The notes under the pieces are model-generated. The model saw only the letters and a program-made list of their open reading frames with translations, did not search any database and had not been told where the DNA came from. Positions 1-10,121 of a DNA stretch of 64,000 bases are shown here, piece after piece. The DNA comes from Methylocella silvestris BL2 (lineage in GTDB: Bacteria; Pseudomonadota; Alphaproteobacteria; Rhizobiales; Beijerinckiaceae): NCBI RefSeq assembly GCF_000021745.1, contig NC_011666.1, positions 3,871,001-3,935,000 on the forward strand. The letters run 5' to 3'. Made by a program: the position numbers and the translations under genes. How positions within the stretch are numbered: position 1 is the first letter of the stretch; every line of letters starts with the position of its first letter.

Positions 1-967
1 GCGCCTTCAAGAAGGCCTTTGAATTCTCGCGGCCTTGACCCAGCCGCTGGCTGTCATAGGAGAACCACGCGCCCGACTTCTCGACGACGCCTGCTTTTAC
101 GCCGAGATCGATCAATTCGCCGATTTTCGAGATGCCTTCGCCATACATAATGTCGAATTCGACCTGCTTGAAGGGCGGCGCGACCTTGTTCTTGACGACC
201 TTGACCCGGGTCTGATTGCCGATCACTTCCTCATGGTCCTTGATCGAGCCGATGCGGCGGATGTCGAGCCGCACCGAGGCGTAGAATTTGAGCGCGTTGC
301 CGCCCGTCGTCGTCTCGGGGCTGCCATACATCACGCCGATCTTCATGCGGATCTGATTGATGAAGATCACCATGGTGTTCGAGCGCGAGATCGAGGCCGT
401 GAGCTTGCGCAGCGCCTGACTCATCAGGCGCGCCTGCAGGCCCGGCTGGCTGTCGCCCATCTCGCCCTCGATCTCGGCGCGCGGGGTCAGAGCGGCGACG
501 GAATCGATCACCAACACGTCGACCGCGCCCGAGCGCACCAGAGTGTCGGTAATTTCGAGCGCCTGTTCGCCGGTGTCGGGCTGCGAGACGAGGAGATCTT
601 CCAGATTGACGCCGAGTTTGCGCGCGTAAATCGTGTCGAGCGCATGTTCGGCGTCGATGAAGGCGCAGACGCCGCCCTTTTTCTGGGCTTCGGCGATGAC
701 ATGCAAGGTCAACGTCGTCTTGCCGGAAGATTCCGGACCATAGATCTCGACGACGCGTCCGCGCGGCAGGCCGCCGACGCCAAGCGCGACGTCGAGGCCG
801 AGCGAGCCGGTCGGCACCGTCTCGATCTCGACGACCTTCTGATTCTTGCCGAGCCGCATGATCGAGCCTTTGCCGAAGGCGCGTTCGATCTGCGACAGGG
901 CGGCGTCGAGGGCCTTGGTCTTGTCCACGGATGTTCCTTCAACAAGGCGAAGTTTGGCTTGGCTCAT
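1..967 (-). CDS. recA: RecA recombinase, C-terminus cut by window edge
   Basis: RecA forms ATP-dependent filaments on single-stranded DNA, carries out homologous recombination and triggers LexA self-cleavage. Read from the ATG at 965-967, the product begins [16 protein letters not shown] and continues with about 322 residues before the window ends. The Walker A motif GPESSGKTT lies at about residues 77-85 (Lys83). The conserved stretches [20 protein letters not shown] and [14 protein letters not shown], and the substrate-loop region ending in [17 protein letters not shown], are all readable. The C-terminal tail is missing only because of the window boundary. The gene is preceded by an SOS-type promoter (see 1040-1082), which is the expected control. 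Identification is secure. Confidence 0.98.
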   Translation of the reverse strand, partial: MSQAKLRLVEGTSVDKTKALDAALSQIERAFGKGSIMRLGKNQKVVEIETVPTGSLGLDVALGVGGLPRGRVVEIYGPESSGKTTLTLHVIAEAQKKGGVCAFIDAEHALDTIYARKLGVNLEDLLVSQPDTGEQALEITDTLVRSGAVDVLVIDSVAALTPRAEIEGEMGDSQPGLQARLMSQALRKLTASISRSNTMVIFINQIRMKIGVMYGSPETTTGGNALKFYASVRLDIRRIGSIKDHEEVIGNQTRVKVVKNKVAPPFKQVEFDIMYGEGISKIGELIDLGVKAGVVEKSGAWFSYDSQRLGQGRENSKAFLKA

Positions 968-1039
968 TGGATTGATCCTTCTGACACAGGCTTGGCGAAA
1001 TGTGCAATGCAATCGGCTTGGCGAGCCGCGTTGCTGATA

Positions 1040-1082
1040 AATGTATCTGGTTTGTTCTCACTCGCAAGTTCTTTTTATGTTC
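1040..1082 (-). promoter_or_regulatory. recA promoter with LexA (SOS) box
   Basis: Read on the minus strand, GAACATAAAAAGAAC at 1068-1082 is an exact match to the alphaproteobacterial LexA operator GAAC-N7-GAAC. It lies directly upstream of a possible -35 TTGCGA (1062-1067) and, 16 bp further, a possible -10 TACATT (1040-1045). A further GTTC half-site lies in the spacer (1054-1057). The box match is seen directly; the -35/-10 assignment is inference. Confidence 0.8.
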
Positions 1083-1351
1083 TATTCTCGGCGCACAATT
1101 TTCAGTCAATACCGCCGCGCGAAGCGGCCTTAGAGGAGCCTGCAACCGGCGCGGGCGCGACAAAGCGCGCGTGACGGGAGAAAGGACGAAATCGGCGCGA
1201 ATCGGATGCGCCCCGCAGCCGCCGAAAAAAATCACGGATGGTTAATATGCGGCGCCGCAGCGCCAATGGGGCAGCGCCGCCGGCGAGGGCGGGCACGGCT
1301 CTTGCTGCGGCGAAGGGAGCGCGGCCCTCTTTCCCGGCGGCGGCGCAAGGC

Positions 1352-1870
1352 ATGTCGGAGACGCGACACTCGATGCGGCAGGAAACGGACAATCTCGTCC
1401 GGATGGACGATCTTGTCGATTTCGGCGAGGTCCTTCCCGAGGTCAATGCGATGCTGCAACGCGGCGTCGCGCTGTACCGTCGAGACCGGGCGGCGGCCGA
1501 TCTCGCCTTCCGCGCCGCGCTCGAGCTGCGCCCTGACGCCCTGCCGACCTATCTCTGCCTGTATAAGATCCATACCTATCAGGGCAATCTCGACGAATCG
1601 CTGGCGATCGCGCGGGCGGGCCTTGCCGAGGCGGCGCGCCAGGCCGGGATCGACCCGGATTGGACGGCGTGGCGGCGCGGCGACATTGCAAGCAACGTCA
1701 ACGGACCGGGCCATTTCGCGCTCTATACCTTGAAAGCGCTGGCCTTCATCCATTTGCGCCGCAACGAGAAAGCGCGGGCGCAGCGCTGCCTCGACAAGAT
1801 AGCCGAGCTCGGCGCGATGGAGACGGTTGGCGGCAGCGTCATCGCGGCGCTCGCGGCAGGCGTGGATTAA
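1352..1870 (+). CDS. Unrecognised TPR-like protein
   Basis: The protein is about 172 residues from the ATG at 1352. In-frame ATGs also exist at 1238, 1373 and 1403, and none has a convincing ribosome binding site. The residues upstream of 1352 are low-complexity Ala/Arg, which argues against the 1238 start. The sequence resembles tetratricopeptide helices: LQRGVALYRRDRAAADLAF, then RPDALPTYLCLYKIH, and a later segment rich in paired helices (LYTLKALAFIHLRRNEKARA). That suggests a scaffold or protein-binding role. The gene is divergent from recA and is followed 92 bp later by another small gene on the same strand. I do not recognise the family. Confidence 0.6.
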   Translation: MSETRHSMRQETDNLVRMDDLVDFGEVLPEVNAMLQRGVALYRRDRAAADLAFRAALELRPDALPTYLCLYKIHTYQGNLDESLAIARAGLAEAARQAGIDPDWTAWRRGDIASNVNGPGHFALYTLKALAFIHLRRNEKARAQRCLDKIAELGAMETVGGSVIAALAAGVD

Positions 1871-1962
1871 GACGGATTCTTTCGCAACGCGGCGGCGTCC
1901 TGCGATCGGACCCAGGCGTTGCGACAGAAGTGATCGTAAAGTGAAAGGACTGTGAGGCGAAG

Positions 1963-2277
1963 ATGCAAGCGACATTCATCAGAGAAACCTCCGACGGCCG
2001 CAAGATCGAAGTGATCGGCCCCTATGTCTGCGTCGACCGCGACCCAGTCGCGGACCAGCTTGTCGAGGTCGCCTCGCATCCCAACAAGCAGGCGATCCTG
2101 CACGCGCTTCCGAACGCCGCTTTCATGGCCGGGCCGATCGTGCTGACGGTCGAGGAGGCCTCGCTCGTGCGCGGCGCCTTCGCCATGGCGACGGAGGCCG
2201 AAACCGACAAGGCGGCGATCGAAAAGCGCTTTCGCGACGCCTATAATTCGCGCGCCCGGGCGGCGGGCATAGAGTAG
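1963..2277 (+). CDS. Hypothetical 104-residue protein
   Basis: A small soluble protein starting MQATFIRETSDGRKIEV. The ATG is preceded by a purine-rich stretch (AAAGGACTGTGAGGCGAAG) that can serve as ribosome binding site. There is no signal peptide, membrane segment or cofactor motif. The C-terminal third is charged and predicted helical (ETDKAAIEKRFRDAYNSRAR). It lies downstream of the TPR-like gene in the same orientation, so the two may be co-transcribed. It faces cckA tail to tail across 49 bp. Function unknown; the call rests on coding character, start context and spacing. Confidence 0.6.
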   Translation: MQATFIRETSDGRKIEVIGPYVCVDRDPVADQLVEVASHPNKQAILHALPNAAFMAGPIVLTVEEASLVRGAFAMATEAETDKAAIEKRFRDAYNSRARAAGIE

Positions 2278-2326
2278 GCCGTCGAAAAGGCTTCGGCACG
2301 AAAGGCCGGCGGCGCGGCGGCGCGGT

Positions 2327-4846
2327 TCAGCTCGCCGCCGCCGTTCCCTTCACCGCCTCGATCAGCTGCTTCAGCGAGAAGGGCTTTGGCAGGAAGGCGA
2401 AATCCTCCCCTTCCGGCAGGTTTTTCGAAAAGGCCTCCTCGGCATAGCCGGACACGAAAATCACCTTCGCCTTGACGCCGCGCTTGCGCAATTCGCCGAA
2501 CATGGTCGGCCCGTCCATTTCGGGCATGACCACATCCGAGACGACGAGGTCGATCTTGCCGGGATTGCGGTCGACGACCTCGAGCGCCTCGATCCCGGAG
2601 CCGGCTTGCAGCACGCTATAGCCGCGCGAGGCGAGCGCCCGCGCCGCAAAGGCGCGCACGGCCTCCTCATCCTCGACCAGCAGGATAACGCCGCGTCCGG
2701 TGAGGTCCGCCGCCGGCTTCCCCCGCTCGGCCGGTGCAGGGGCCTCGGTCTCGGCCGCCTCGGGAATATAGCGGGGCAGCAGCACGGTGAAGGTCGCGCC
2801 CTTTCCGGGCGGGCTCGAGCAGAACACAAACCCGCCGGTCTGCTTGACGATGCCATAGACCATGGCGAGGCCAAGGCCTGTTCCCTTGCCGACTTCTTTG
2901 GTGGTGAAGAACGGCTCGAAGATCTTGTCCCTCACCTCGGGCGGGACGCCATGGCCGCAGTCCTCGACCTCGATCGCGACATAATCGGCGGCAGGCAGCG
3001 ATTTCTCCTCGAAGCCATCGCATTCATGTGGCGCGACATTGCGGGTTTTCAGGAGAATTTCGCCGCCGTCCGGCATGGCGTCGCGGGCGTTGACGATGAG
3101 ATTGACGATCACTTGCTCGAACTGGTTGAGATCGGCCCGGATCAGCCAGAGATCGCGTCCGTGGCGCAATTCGAGATGGATCTTTTCGCCGACGAGGCGG
3201 CGCATCAGCATTTGCAATTCGGACAGAACGTCGCCGAGTTGCAGCACCTGCGGCCGTAGCGTCTGGCGGCGGGAAAAGGCGAGCAGCTGACGCACCAGTC
3301 CGGCGGCGCGGATGGCGTTCTGCTTGATCTGCATGATGTCGCGGAAGGAGGGGTCGGTCGGACGATGATTGGCGAGCAAGAGATCGGAGAAGCCGATGAT
3401 GGCCGTCAAGACATTGTTGAAATCATGGGCGACGCCGCCGGCGAGCTGACCGATCGCCTGCATCTTCTGCGACTGCGCGAAATTGCTCTGCAGCGCGCGC
3501 TGCTCCGTGGTGTCGAGGGCGAAAATGGCTGCGCCCGAGCCGTCTCCCTCTTCCGAGGCGGAAATGAACAGGCGCGCCGAGCGGTCGCCTTCGCCGGCCA
3601 GCGCGACGTCGACGGGCGCGATGTCGCGCCGCGCTTTGGCGGCGGCGGCGAGGGCCAATTCCAGCGCGGCGCGATCCCGTGCGGCGACTCCCGCGTAGAT
3701 GGCGCCGCGCTCCGCGCCGTCCGTCGGCTTAGCGGCGTCGGGCATGACGCGCGCGAAAGCGGCGTTCGAGCGAACGATGCGACCCTGCCCATCGAGCAGG
3801 GCGATGGCGATCGGCGTCGCCTCGAAAAGCCGCGGAAACCACGTTTCGGCGCGGCGCGGATCGTCGGACCGCTCCGCGATGCCGGCGCGATCCAGCGCCA
3901 GACTGTGAGAGGGGCCGGCCGCGCCATCGGCGTCGAAAGTGACGCGATGAATGAGGCGGACGGGCAGAGTTTGGCCGCCGCGCCGTTTGAGCTCGAGATC
4001 GAGAATTTGGGTTTTTACCTCGCCCGGCGCCCCGGCAAGCGCGGCGACTCGCTGGGCCGCATCGCCGGAAAGAAAGGCGCCGAGCGTCAGTCCGCCGGAG
4101 CCAATCTCCGCCAGATCATAGTCAAGCCAGGCGGCCAGCGTCGCATTGACATAGTCGACCGTCCCGTCCCCGCGGCAGGAGAAAAAACCTGCGGGAGCAT
4201 TGTCGAGACAATCGATCGCGCGGCGGAGCTCCTGGAAGGCGGCCTCCTGCCGCTCGCGGTCGCGCGTGATGTCTGCGACGGTCCAGAGGGTCGCGCGCTT
4301 TGCCCCTGGAAATTGGAGCGGGCGCGTCTCGATTCGCCGCCACCCCGCTGCGCCGCCGGCCGAAGGCTTAAGGCGCGTCTCCTCGACGTGGGCGCGGCCC
4401 TCGCGCGCGGCCTGCGCGAGCCTGTAGACCGCCTCGGACGCCTCCGGCGATCCGCCGCCAATGAGCCGCTCGACCGGGCGCAATTCGGCGAGGCTGGAAG
4501 AGGCGCAAAATGCCCGGTAGGCGGGGTTGGCGTAAAGGATCCCGCCGTTCGCCTGGGTCGCGATCAGCCCGTCCGGATTTTCGTCGCAGATCCGTTTTGG
4601 CAAATCGTCGCCGCCGGCCTCCCGCCCCGCGACCCGAAGCAGGCCAGCCGAGAGGGCGAAGGCGGCGAAGACGCCGATCGCGGCGAACAGCGCAAGCGCG
4701 GCTGTGGCGATCATGGCGGCGGTCTGCGGCGGCGCGAGCAGGACCAGCGCGGCCGCGCCGCCAATGAGGATCACAAGCGCAAGGATCAACGCCGGGCGCC
4801 CGGCGCGGCCCGTCCTGCCGAAGGCGCCCCGATGATCGATCATCAT
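2327..4846 (-). CDS. cckA: Cell-cycle hybrid histidine kinase CckA
   Basis: CckA is the membrane kinase/phosphatase that feeds the ChpT-CtrA phosphorelay controlling the alphaproteobacterial cell cycle. The 839-residue product has two membrane segments at about residues 18-38 and 42-70, followed by PAS-like regions. The phospho-acceptor helix contains GGVAHDFNN, with the phosphorylated His at residue 474. The ATPase domain has [18 protein letters not shown] and [14 protein letters not shown] fused C-terminal receiver domain has Asp771 in [12 protein letters not shown]. The GVAHDFNN H-box combined with a fused receiver is typical of CckA. The gene stands alone, between small unknown genes and a divergent FliO-domain gene, as in several Hyphomicrobiales. 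Confidence 0.93.
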   Translation of the reverse strand: MMIDHRGAFGRTGRAGRPALILALVILIGGAAALVLLAPPQTAAMIATAALALFAAIGVFAAFALSAGLLRVAGREAGGDDLPKRICDENPDGLIATQANGGILYANPAYRAFCASSSLAELRPVERLIGGGSPEASEAVYRLAQAAREGRAHVEETRLKPSAGGAAGWRRIETRPLQFPGAKRATLWTVADITRDRERQEAAFQELRRAIDCLDNAPAGFFSCRGDGTVDYVNATLAAWLDYDLAEIGSGGLTLGAFLSGDAAQRVAALAGAPGEVKTQILDLELKRRGGQTLPVRLIHRVTFDADGAAGPSHSLALDRAGIAERSDDPRRAETWFPRLFEATPIAIALLDGQGRIVRSNAAFARVMPDAAKPTDGAERGAIYAGVAARDRAALELALAAAAKARRDIAPVDVALAGEGDRSARLFISASEEGDGSGAAIFALDTTEQRALQSNFAQSQKMQAIGQLAGGVAHDFNNVLTAIIGFSDLLLANHRPTDPSFRDIMQIKQNAIRAAGLVRQLLAFSRRQTLRPQVLQLGDVLSELQMLMRRLVGEKIHLELRHGRDLWLIRADLNQFEQVIVNLIVNARDAMPDGGEILLKTRNVAPHECDGFEEKSLPAADYVAIEVEDCGHGVPPEVRDKIFEPFFTTKEVGKGTGLGLAMVYGIVKQTGGFVFCSSPPGKGATFTVLLPRYIPEAAETEAPAPAERGKPAADLTGRGVILLVEDEEAVRAFAARALASRGYSVLQAGSGIEALEVVDRNPGKIDLVVSDVVMPEMDGPTMFGELRKRGVKAKVIFVSGYAEEAFSKNLPEGEDFAFLPKPFSLKQLIEAVKGTAAAS

Positions 4847-5184
4847 GTTTAATCCTCGCGCGCCGCGCGCGTCCGGCCCTGTCGTTTGGCCGACTCGCCC
4901 GGCGCTAGGGTTGCGCCGTCAATTTTCTCAATAAACGCGTCGCGCGCAAATGTCATTCAGCGGCGCTGGGCTCGAAATCGCGGCCGATCGCGCCCGCATT
5001 ACGCGCAGGCCCCAGGGCCACGACATAAAATAGTTGAATATGCTGCTTTTCTGACGCGCGGCGACAGTGCGCCTTGATTGGCGGGAGCGCATTTTCTATT
5101 GTGTGCGCCATCTTTTGTTGCTCGCCCGCGATCGAACGAATCACGATCCCATTGGCGCAGATTTTTCCCCAGCGAGCCGAGCCG
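4847..5184. other. Divergent intergenic region cckA / fliO-like
   Basis: 338 bp holding the divergent 5' ends of cckA and the FliO-domain gene. It is locally less GC-rich around 4925-4950 and 5030-5130. I see no convincing gene, strong hairpin or clear TTAA-N7-TTAA CtrA box. Promoters must lie here but none could be assigned with confidence. Confidence 0.5.
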
Positions 5185-6537
5185 ATGCAGGGCCTTATCG
5201 ACAAAATCTTGGAAAACAAGCCGCTTACCTTCATTGCGGCGGCGGTCGCCCTCCTTCTGGCCGGCGCGCTGGTTCTGTTCGCGATCCGGCTCGCCTTCGG
5301 CCGGCGGGTCAGGGCGCCGGGCGGCGGGCGGACGCGGCTGCCCCGGCTCGGCGTCGTCGACGCCTTCGACCTCGACCGTCAGCGCCAGCTCGTCATCATC
5401 AGACGCGACAACGTCGAGCATCTCTTGATGATCGGCGGCCCCAACGACCTTGTCATCGAATCGGAGATCATCCGAGCCGAGGCGCGCGAGCGGCATCGCG
5501 AGAAGGAGCCGCGCGAAAAGGACTTGCGCGAAAAAGAGCCCGCTCTGACGCCCGTCGCGGCCCCATTCGGGTCGGGCGCCGCGCCGGCCCCGGCGTGGCA
5601 GCCCGATACCGAAACCGTCGCGGCGCGGACGGCGAATCAGCCGCCGGCGTGGAAGGCTCCGCTCTCGCCAATCGCCGCGCCGGCGGCTGCAACGAGCGGC
5701 GCCGAGCTTCCAGCCGCCGCTGCGGCGAATGAGGCGGGCGCGCCCTTGAGCGAACCCGGCCTCGCGCCGGCGGCGCGGACGCCGGCTTTTTCGCTGGCGC
5801 GCCGCCCGGCGCCGGCCGCAGCCGTTGCGCCGAGGCCGCCGCGCGAACCGCTGCTTCGCGCCGATCCACCTCTGCGCTCTTCTGAGGGCGCGGCGCCGAA
5901 TTCCTTCCAGCGCGCCTCGCTGGCGACGCCTTTCCTGCGCCCGCCGCCGCCGCGCCAGCTTGCCGAGACGCTTGCGCGGCAGATCAATCCGCCGGCGGGC
6001 GCGCCGGCGCAGACGCCGCCAACGGAGCCGCCGGTTTCCGAGCAAACGACCCTTGTCGGCGCCATCGAGGGCGCGCAGCCCGCCAAGCCGGCCGGGCCGG
6101 CCGAGGCGGATATGCCGCAAATCGGGCAGGGCGCCGATCCAGCGTCGGCGACTGAGCCTTTGCAAGGCAGCGATCGGCAGCCGCGGCGCGACGTCGTCGA
6201 GGCGGGCGCCAAACAACCCGCGCCGCCGATCACGCCGGCGGCGCCTGCGCGGGCGAGCGAGCCGTTCGACTTCGTCGCGGCCGTCGCCGCCGCTCTGGAG
6301 CAGCCCGAAGAGGCGCCGCTGATTGCGCCGCCCCGGCTTCCGGATCTCGTGGGGACGCCGCTAGCTGAGGCCAATGTTTCGACGAGGCGGGCGGAAACCG
6401 ACAATCCGATCGACGTTCCACCGCCGCCTGCCGAAAAACGCGTCAACCTTGTGAAAAGCTTCGCCGCGACGCCTGCGGACGATTCGCTTGAGGAAGAGCT
6501 GGCCAAGCTGCTGGGGCGTGGGTCGGGCGGCGTCTGA
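5185..6537 (+). CDS. FliO-domain membrane protein with long disordered tail
   Basis: The start chosen is ATG 5185 (MQGLIDKILENKPLTF), because upstream in-frame codons encode low-complexity sequence. One membrane helix spans about residues 15-38 (TFIAAAVALLLAGALVLFAI). A compact domain of about 60 residues follows (RLGVVDAFDLDRQRQLVIIR, then NVEHLLMIGGPNDLVIES), matching the FliO/MopB pattern of flagellar type III export. The remaining ~350 residues are Ala/Pro-rich and presumably disordered, ending in a charged segment with EEELAKLLGRG. FliO helps assemble the FliP-FliQ-FliR export gate, but no other flagellar gene is nearby. The job may therefore be different here. The domain call is from pattern only. 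Confidence 0.7.
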   Translation: MQGLIDKILENKPLTFIAAAVALLLAGALVLFAIRLAFGRRVRAPGGGRTRLPRLGVVDAFDLDRQRQLVIIRRDNVEHLLMIGGPNDLVIESEIIRAEARERHREKEPREKDLREKEPALTPVAAPFGSGAAPAPAWQPDTETVAARTANQPPAWKAPLSPIAAPAAATSGAELPAAAAANEAGAPLSEPGLAPAARTPAFSLARRPAPAAAVAPRPPREPLLRADPPLRSSEGAAPNSFQRASLATPFLRPPPPRQLAETLARQINPPAGAPAQTPPTEPPVSEQTTLVGAIEGAQPAKPAGPAEADMPQIGQGADPASATEPLQGSDRQPRRDVVEAGAKQPAPPITPAAPARASEPFDFVAAVAAALEQPEEAPLIAPPRLPDLVGTPLAEANVSTRRAETDNPIDVPPPPAEKRVNLVKSFAATPADDSLEEELAKLLGRGSGGV

Positions 6538-6621
6538 AGCATCGCAGGCGCCGACATTCCCGCTCAAAATTTCTGACTTTGCCGTTTCTTGCGCGTCAGC
6601 GCGCAATCGGCGTGGATTTCG

Positions 6622-7041
6622 CTATCCGTCGCGATAGACTCGCTCGCGCTTCTCGTGGCGCTCCTGCGCCTCCACCGACAGCGTCGCGATCGGCCTTGCG
6701 TCGAGGCGCTTCAGACTGATCGGCTCGCCGGTTTCCTCGCAATAGCCATAAGTGCCGTCGTCGAGCCGTCCCAACGCCGATTCGATCTTGGCGATGAGCT
6801 TGCGCTGGCGGTCGCGCGCGCGAAGTTCGATGGCGCGATCCGTTTCCGACGACGCGCGGTCGGCGACGTCGGGATGATTCTCGTTTTCGGTTTGCAGCGC
6901 GACCAGGGTTTCGCGGCTCTCGCGCAGGATGTCTTCCTTCCAGGCGAGCAATTTGCGGCGAAAATAATCGCGTTGGCGTTCATTCATGAACGTCTCTGAT
7001 TCGGAAGGCGTATAGCCGTCATCGACCATATCGGCAGCCAC
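6622..7041 (-). CDS. dksA: DksA-family RNA polymerase-binding protein, zinc-site variant
   Basis: DksA binds the secondary channel of RNA polymerase and works with ppGpp in the stringent response. The product shows the coiled-coil segment (MNERQRDYFRRKLLAWKEDI onward, then SSETDRAIELRARDRQRKLI) and the C-terminal DksA/TraR finger with GTYGYCEETGEPISLKRLDA. Only the first of the four usual zinc cysteines is present; the others read T, S and A, as in other alphaproteobacterial DksA proteins I recall. The start is set at a GTG (7039-7041) because GGAGG stands 7 bases upstream, giving 139 residues. A start 39 bp further upstream lacks such a site. Confidence 0.9.
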   Translation of the reverse strand: MAADMVDDGYTPSESETFMNERQRDYFRRKLLAWKEDILRESRETLVALQTENENHPDVADRASSETDRAIELRARDRQRKLIAKIESALGRLDDGTYGYCEETGEPISLKRLDARPIATLSVEAQERHEKRERVYRDG

Positions 7042-7210
7042 CGGAAAGCCTCCGTCGTGATGAATGGCTGCCTTATACATATCGCGGCGCGCTTGTTCAA
7101 TCTAAGTCACGCCGCCGCCTTGAGTTATTCCCCCCTCGCTCCTCCGCGCGACGATAGGCGAGCGGGCCATTGCCTCTGCGATGGAAGGCGCGATTCCGGA
7201 GCGGCCAGAC

Positions 7211-8434
7211 TCACGCTTTGGGCGCAGACATCGCCTTGCGCAAATTCTCGTCAACCTTGTCGAGGAAGCCGGTGGTCGAAAGCCATCTTTGATCGGCGCC
7301 GACGAGCAGGGCGAGATCCTTCGTCATGAAGCCCGATTCGACGGTCTTGACGCAGACCTTCTCGAGCGTCTGCGCGAAGGCCGCGAGTTCCGGATTGTCG
7401 TCAAGCTTGGCTCGATGCGACAGGCCGCGCGTCCAGGCGAAGATCGAGGCGATCGAATTGGTCGAGGTCTCCTTGCCTTTCTGGTGTTCGCGATAGTGGC
7501 GCGTCACCGTCCCATGGGCGGCCTCGGCCTCGACAGTCCGGCCGTCGGGGCTGAGCAGCACGGAGGTCATGAGGCCGAGCGAACCAAAGCCCTGCGCCAC
7601 CGTATCGGACTGCACGTCGCCGTCGTAGTTCTTGCAGGCCCAGACGTAGCCGCCGGACCATTTGAGGGCCGAGGCGACCATGTCGTCGATCAGACGATGC
7701 TGGTAGATGATGCCGGCGGCGTCGAACTTTTCCTTGAATTCGGCCTCGAACACCTCCTGGAACAGATCCTTGAAGCGCCCGTCATAGGCCTTGAGAATGG
7801 TGTTCTTGGTCGAGAGAAAGACGGGATATTTGGCGTCGAGGCCATAATTCAGCGAGGCGCGCGCAAAATCGCGGATGGAATCGTCGAGATTGTACATCGA
7901 CAGCGAGACGCCGGCGCCTGGATATTTATAGACTTCCTTTTCGATGACCGTTCCGTCGTCGCCTTCGAATTTGATAGTGAGCTTGCCTTTGCCTGGCACC
8001 CTGAAATCGGTCGCCGCATATTGATCGCCGAAGGCGTGGCGGCCGATCACGATCGGCTGCGTCCAGCCCGGCACCAGGCGGGGAACGTTTTTGCAGATGA
8101 TCGGCGCGCGGAAAATGACGCCGCCGAGAATATTGCGGATCGTGCCATTCGGCGACTTCCACATCTGCTTTAGGTTGAATTCCTTCACGCGCGCTTCGTC
8201 GGGCGTGATCGTCGCGCATTTGACGCCGACGCCGTGCTTCTTGATGGCGTTCGCCGCGTCCACCGTCACCCGATCGGCGGTAGCGTCTCGATTTTCGACA
8301 GAAAGATCGTAATATTCGAGGTCGAGGTCGAGATAAGCGAGAACGAGTTTATCGCGAATATATTGCCAGATGATCCTGGTCATCTCATCGCCATCAAGTT
8401 CGACGACGGGATTTGCGACCTTGATCTTGCTCAT
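7211..8434 (-). CDS. icd: NADP-dependent isocitrate dehydrogenase
   Basis: Oxidatively decarboxylates isocitrate to 2-oxoglutarate in the TCA cycle, giving NADPH. The 407-residue protein begins [20 protein letters not shown] and is of the homodimeric type shared with eukaryotic cytosolic enzymes. Substrate-site residues lie in the [12 protein letters not shown] region, with Arg residues in [10 protein letters not shown]. The metal-binding aspartates lie near [11 protein letters not shown] and [10 protein letters not shown]. The nucleotide-binding tail has [20 protein letters not shown]. Length is full. The start has an AAGG about 8 bases upstream. It is monocistronic by spacing and lies near dksA on the same strand. 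Confidence 0.96.
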   Translation of the reverse strand: MSKIKVANPVVELDGDEMTRIIWQYIRDKLVLAYLDLDLEYYDLSVENRDATADRVTVDAANAIKKHGVGVKCATITPDEARVKEFNLKQMWKSPNGTIRNILGGVIFRAPIICKNVPRLVPGWTQPIVIGRHAFGDQYAATDFRVPGKGKLTIKFEGDDGTVIEKEVYKYPGAGVSLSMYNLDDSIRDFARASLNYGLDAKYPVFLSTKNTILKAYDGRFKDLFQEVFEAEFKEKFDAAGIIYQHRLIDDMVASALKWSGGYVWACKNYDGDVQSDTVAQGFGSLGLMTSVLLSPDGRTVEAEAAHGTVTRHYREHQKGKETSTNSIASIFAWTRGLSHRAKLDDNPELAAFAQTLEKVCVKTVESGFMTKDLALLVGADQRWLSTTGFLDKVDENLRKAMSAPKA

Positions 8435-8535
8435 TAGTTCGACCTTTTCATCTGGAGTTTATGAAAAATTTCGCTCGCCAGCCGCTGCGGACAATCGACG
8501 AGGCGCAGCTCGCGAGGGGAGGCGAGGAAGCCTGC

Positions 8536-9285
8536 TCATTTCGGCGGCTCGCCGCGGAGGGACCGCGCGAAATCGCGATCGACGTCGGCCGAGAGGGATT
8601 CGAGAACGGCCTGGGTTTGCGGCGACGCAGCCTTATAGGCCGCGAAGATCGCCGCCTTGCCCTGCGGACCGTCGGCGAGGATCTGGCGTAGATCGCTTTT
8701 CATGAATTCCTGCAGGTCCTTGTCGAGGCCTGCGCGCGTCGCGAGCGCGCGGTCGAGGCGGGCCCGCGCCAGCGTCGGCTCGTTCGGGGCGGTGAAATAG
8801 GACATAAAAAGTGGCGCGGCCGGATTTGCGTCGGCGCCTTTTCCGGAGGCCGCCGGCAACTCGGCCAGCAAAAGCCACGCTGCGCCATTGACGGGCGACA
8901 GGGACGTCGCCGTGAGCGCGTTGGAGCGGGCCCGGGCGATGCGCGCCGCATTGGCTGGGTCTTCCGCGCCCGCCTTGTCGAGATAGGCAAGCTCGGCGTC
9001 GGCGAAGGCGGCCTGCGCATAGAGATCGCCCCTGATGAGGCCGAGCCAGGCGGCCCATTGCGCGCTGGTCCTGTGCGCCGCGGCCGCGCTCGCGCTTTGC
9101 CGGTCCGACGGCAGGGCGATCGCCGGCGGGGCGATCAGCGCCACAAGCAGCATCCAGACGGCGCCGACAGCGAGGACGCCGGCGAAAACGATAAGGCCGA
9201 TGCGTAGCTTTAAAGGTTCTTCGAGGGCGGCGGGGCCGGGTTCTCGCTCGAACATGAAGTTCGGTCGAGGCGGTTCGAGGCTCAT
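8536..9285 (-). CDS. Membrane-anchored hypothetical protein
   Basis: A 249-residue protein with a short cytoplasmic N-terminus, one membrane helix at about residues 29-51 (IGLIVFAGVLAVGAVWMLLV) and an Ala-rich helical extracytoplasmic part. That part has TPR-like character (WLGLIRGDLYAQAAFADAEL, then RARSNALTATSLSPVNGAAW). The ATG is preceded by GGGGAG at 6 bases, supporting this start. It is 68 bp downstream of the phosphatase gene in the same orientation, so they may share a transcript. I do not recognise a characterised family. An envelope role is only inference from the anchor. Confidence 0.65.
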   Translation of the reverse strand: MSLEPPRPNFMFEREPGPAALEEPLKLRIGLIVFAGVLAVGAVWMLLVALIAPPAIALPSDRQSASAAAAHRTSAQWAAWLGLIRGDLYAQAAFADAELAYLDKAGAEDPANAARIARARSNALTATSLSPVNGAAWLLLAELPAASGKGADANPAAPLFMSYFTAPNEPTLARARLDRALATRAGLDKDLQEFMKSDLRQILADGPQGKAAIFAAYKAASPQTQAVLESLSADVDRDFARSLRGEPPK

Positions 9286-9353
9286 CGCTCACTCCCCATG
9301 GTCTTGCCGTAAAGCTTCGCTTTGCGATTGAATAGACTCTGACGCAAAAAAAT

Positions 9354-10121
9354 CTAGATGAAACTGATCTGATCGCCTTCCAGCCTGACGCAGGAGAGCC
9401 GTCCCGTGGCGTAGGCTCCGGTGTCGACATTGATGCGGTTGCGGCGAACCTCCGGCTCCATCACCGGCGTATGGCCATGGACGATGACCTTTTCGAAGGA
9501 CTCTTCGCAGGAGAGGAATTCTTCGCGGATCCAGAGCAGATCCTCCTCGCTCTGGCGCGCGAGCGGCGCGCCCGGACGGATTCCTGCATGAGCGAAGAAA
9601 TAGTCGCCGCAGGCGAAGGAAACCGGCAAAGAGCTGAAAAAATGCGAATGGCTTTTTGGCAGAACTCGGGCGAGCTCCCGCGCGAGTTCGTCTTCCTCCT
9701 CGGGGGTGGGAGAAAAGCTCGGCGCGAGGCCGTAGGACAGGAGCGTCGAAAGACCGCCATATTGTCCCCAAGATCTCAGGATCGGCGGATTGCGCAGAAA
9801 CTCCAGGACATAGATCTCGTGATTGCCCTTGAGGCAGACGACCTTGTGATGCCTTGCGCGGTCGATGAGTTTGGTCACGACGTCAGCGGAATGCGAGCCG
9901 CGATCGATATAGTCGCCAAGGAAAATCTGCAGCGGATGGGCGATGGGATAACGCGCCAGATCCGCGTCGATCCGCGAAAAAACCTGATCGAGCAGGTCGG
10001 CGCGGCCATGAATGTCGCCGATCGCGTAAATTCGCACGCCGGCGGGAAGAGTCGGCGTCGCCGGCGCGGCTCCGAATAGACGCGGTTTCCACATTCGTGC
10101 GAGTTTTGCCTGCGCGCTCAA
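9354..10121 (-). CDS. PPP-type serine/threonine phosphatase / metallophosphoesterase
   Basis: The 255-residue protein carries the three metal-binding signatures of the PPP superfamily: GDIHGRADLL, GDYIDRGSHS and GNHE. A later HGHTPVMEPEV completes the two-metal active site. It hydrolyses phosphoesters, probably phosphoserine/threonine or a small nucleotide; the substrate cannot be told from sequence. The long form starts at a TTG (10121) with AGGA five bases before it. The ATG at 10094 is the alternative and has no clear ribosome binding site. The protein is soluble. A membrane protein gene follows on the same strand. Confidence 0.88.
   Translation of the reverse strand: MSAQAKLARMWKPRLFGAAPATPTLPAGVRIYAIGDIHGRADLLDQVFSRIDADLARYPIAHPLQIFLGDYIDRGSHSADVVTKLIDRARHHKVVCLKGNHEIYVLEFLRNPPILRSWGQYGGLSTLLSYGLAPSFSPTPEEEDELARELARVLPKSHSHFFSSLPVSFACGDYFFAHAGIRPGAPLARQSEEDLLWIREEFLSCEESFEKVIVHGHTPVMEPEVRRNRINVDTGAYATGRLSCVRLEGDQISFI

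Noticed and set aside
3365-4852. A 495-codon plus-strand frame opposite cckA
   Set aside because: Antisense of the PAS/kinase coding region; no ribosome binding site and no domain.
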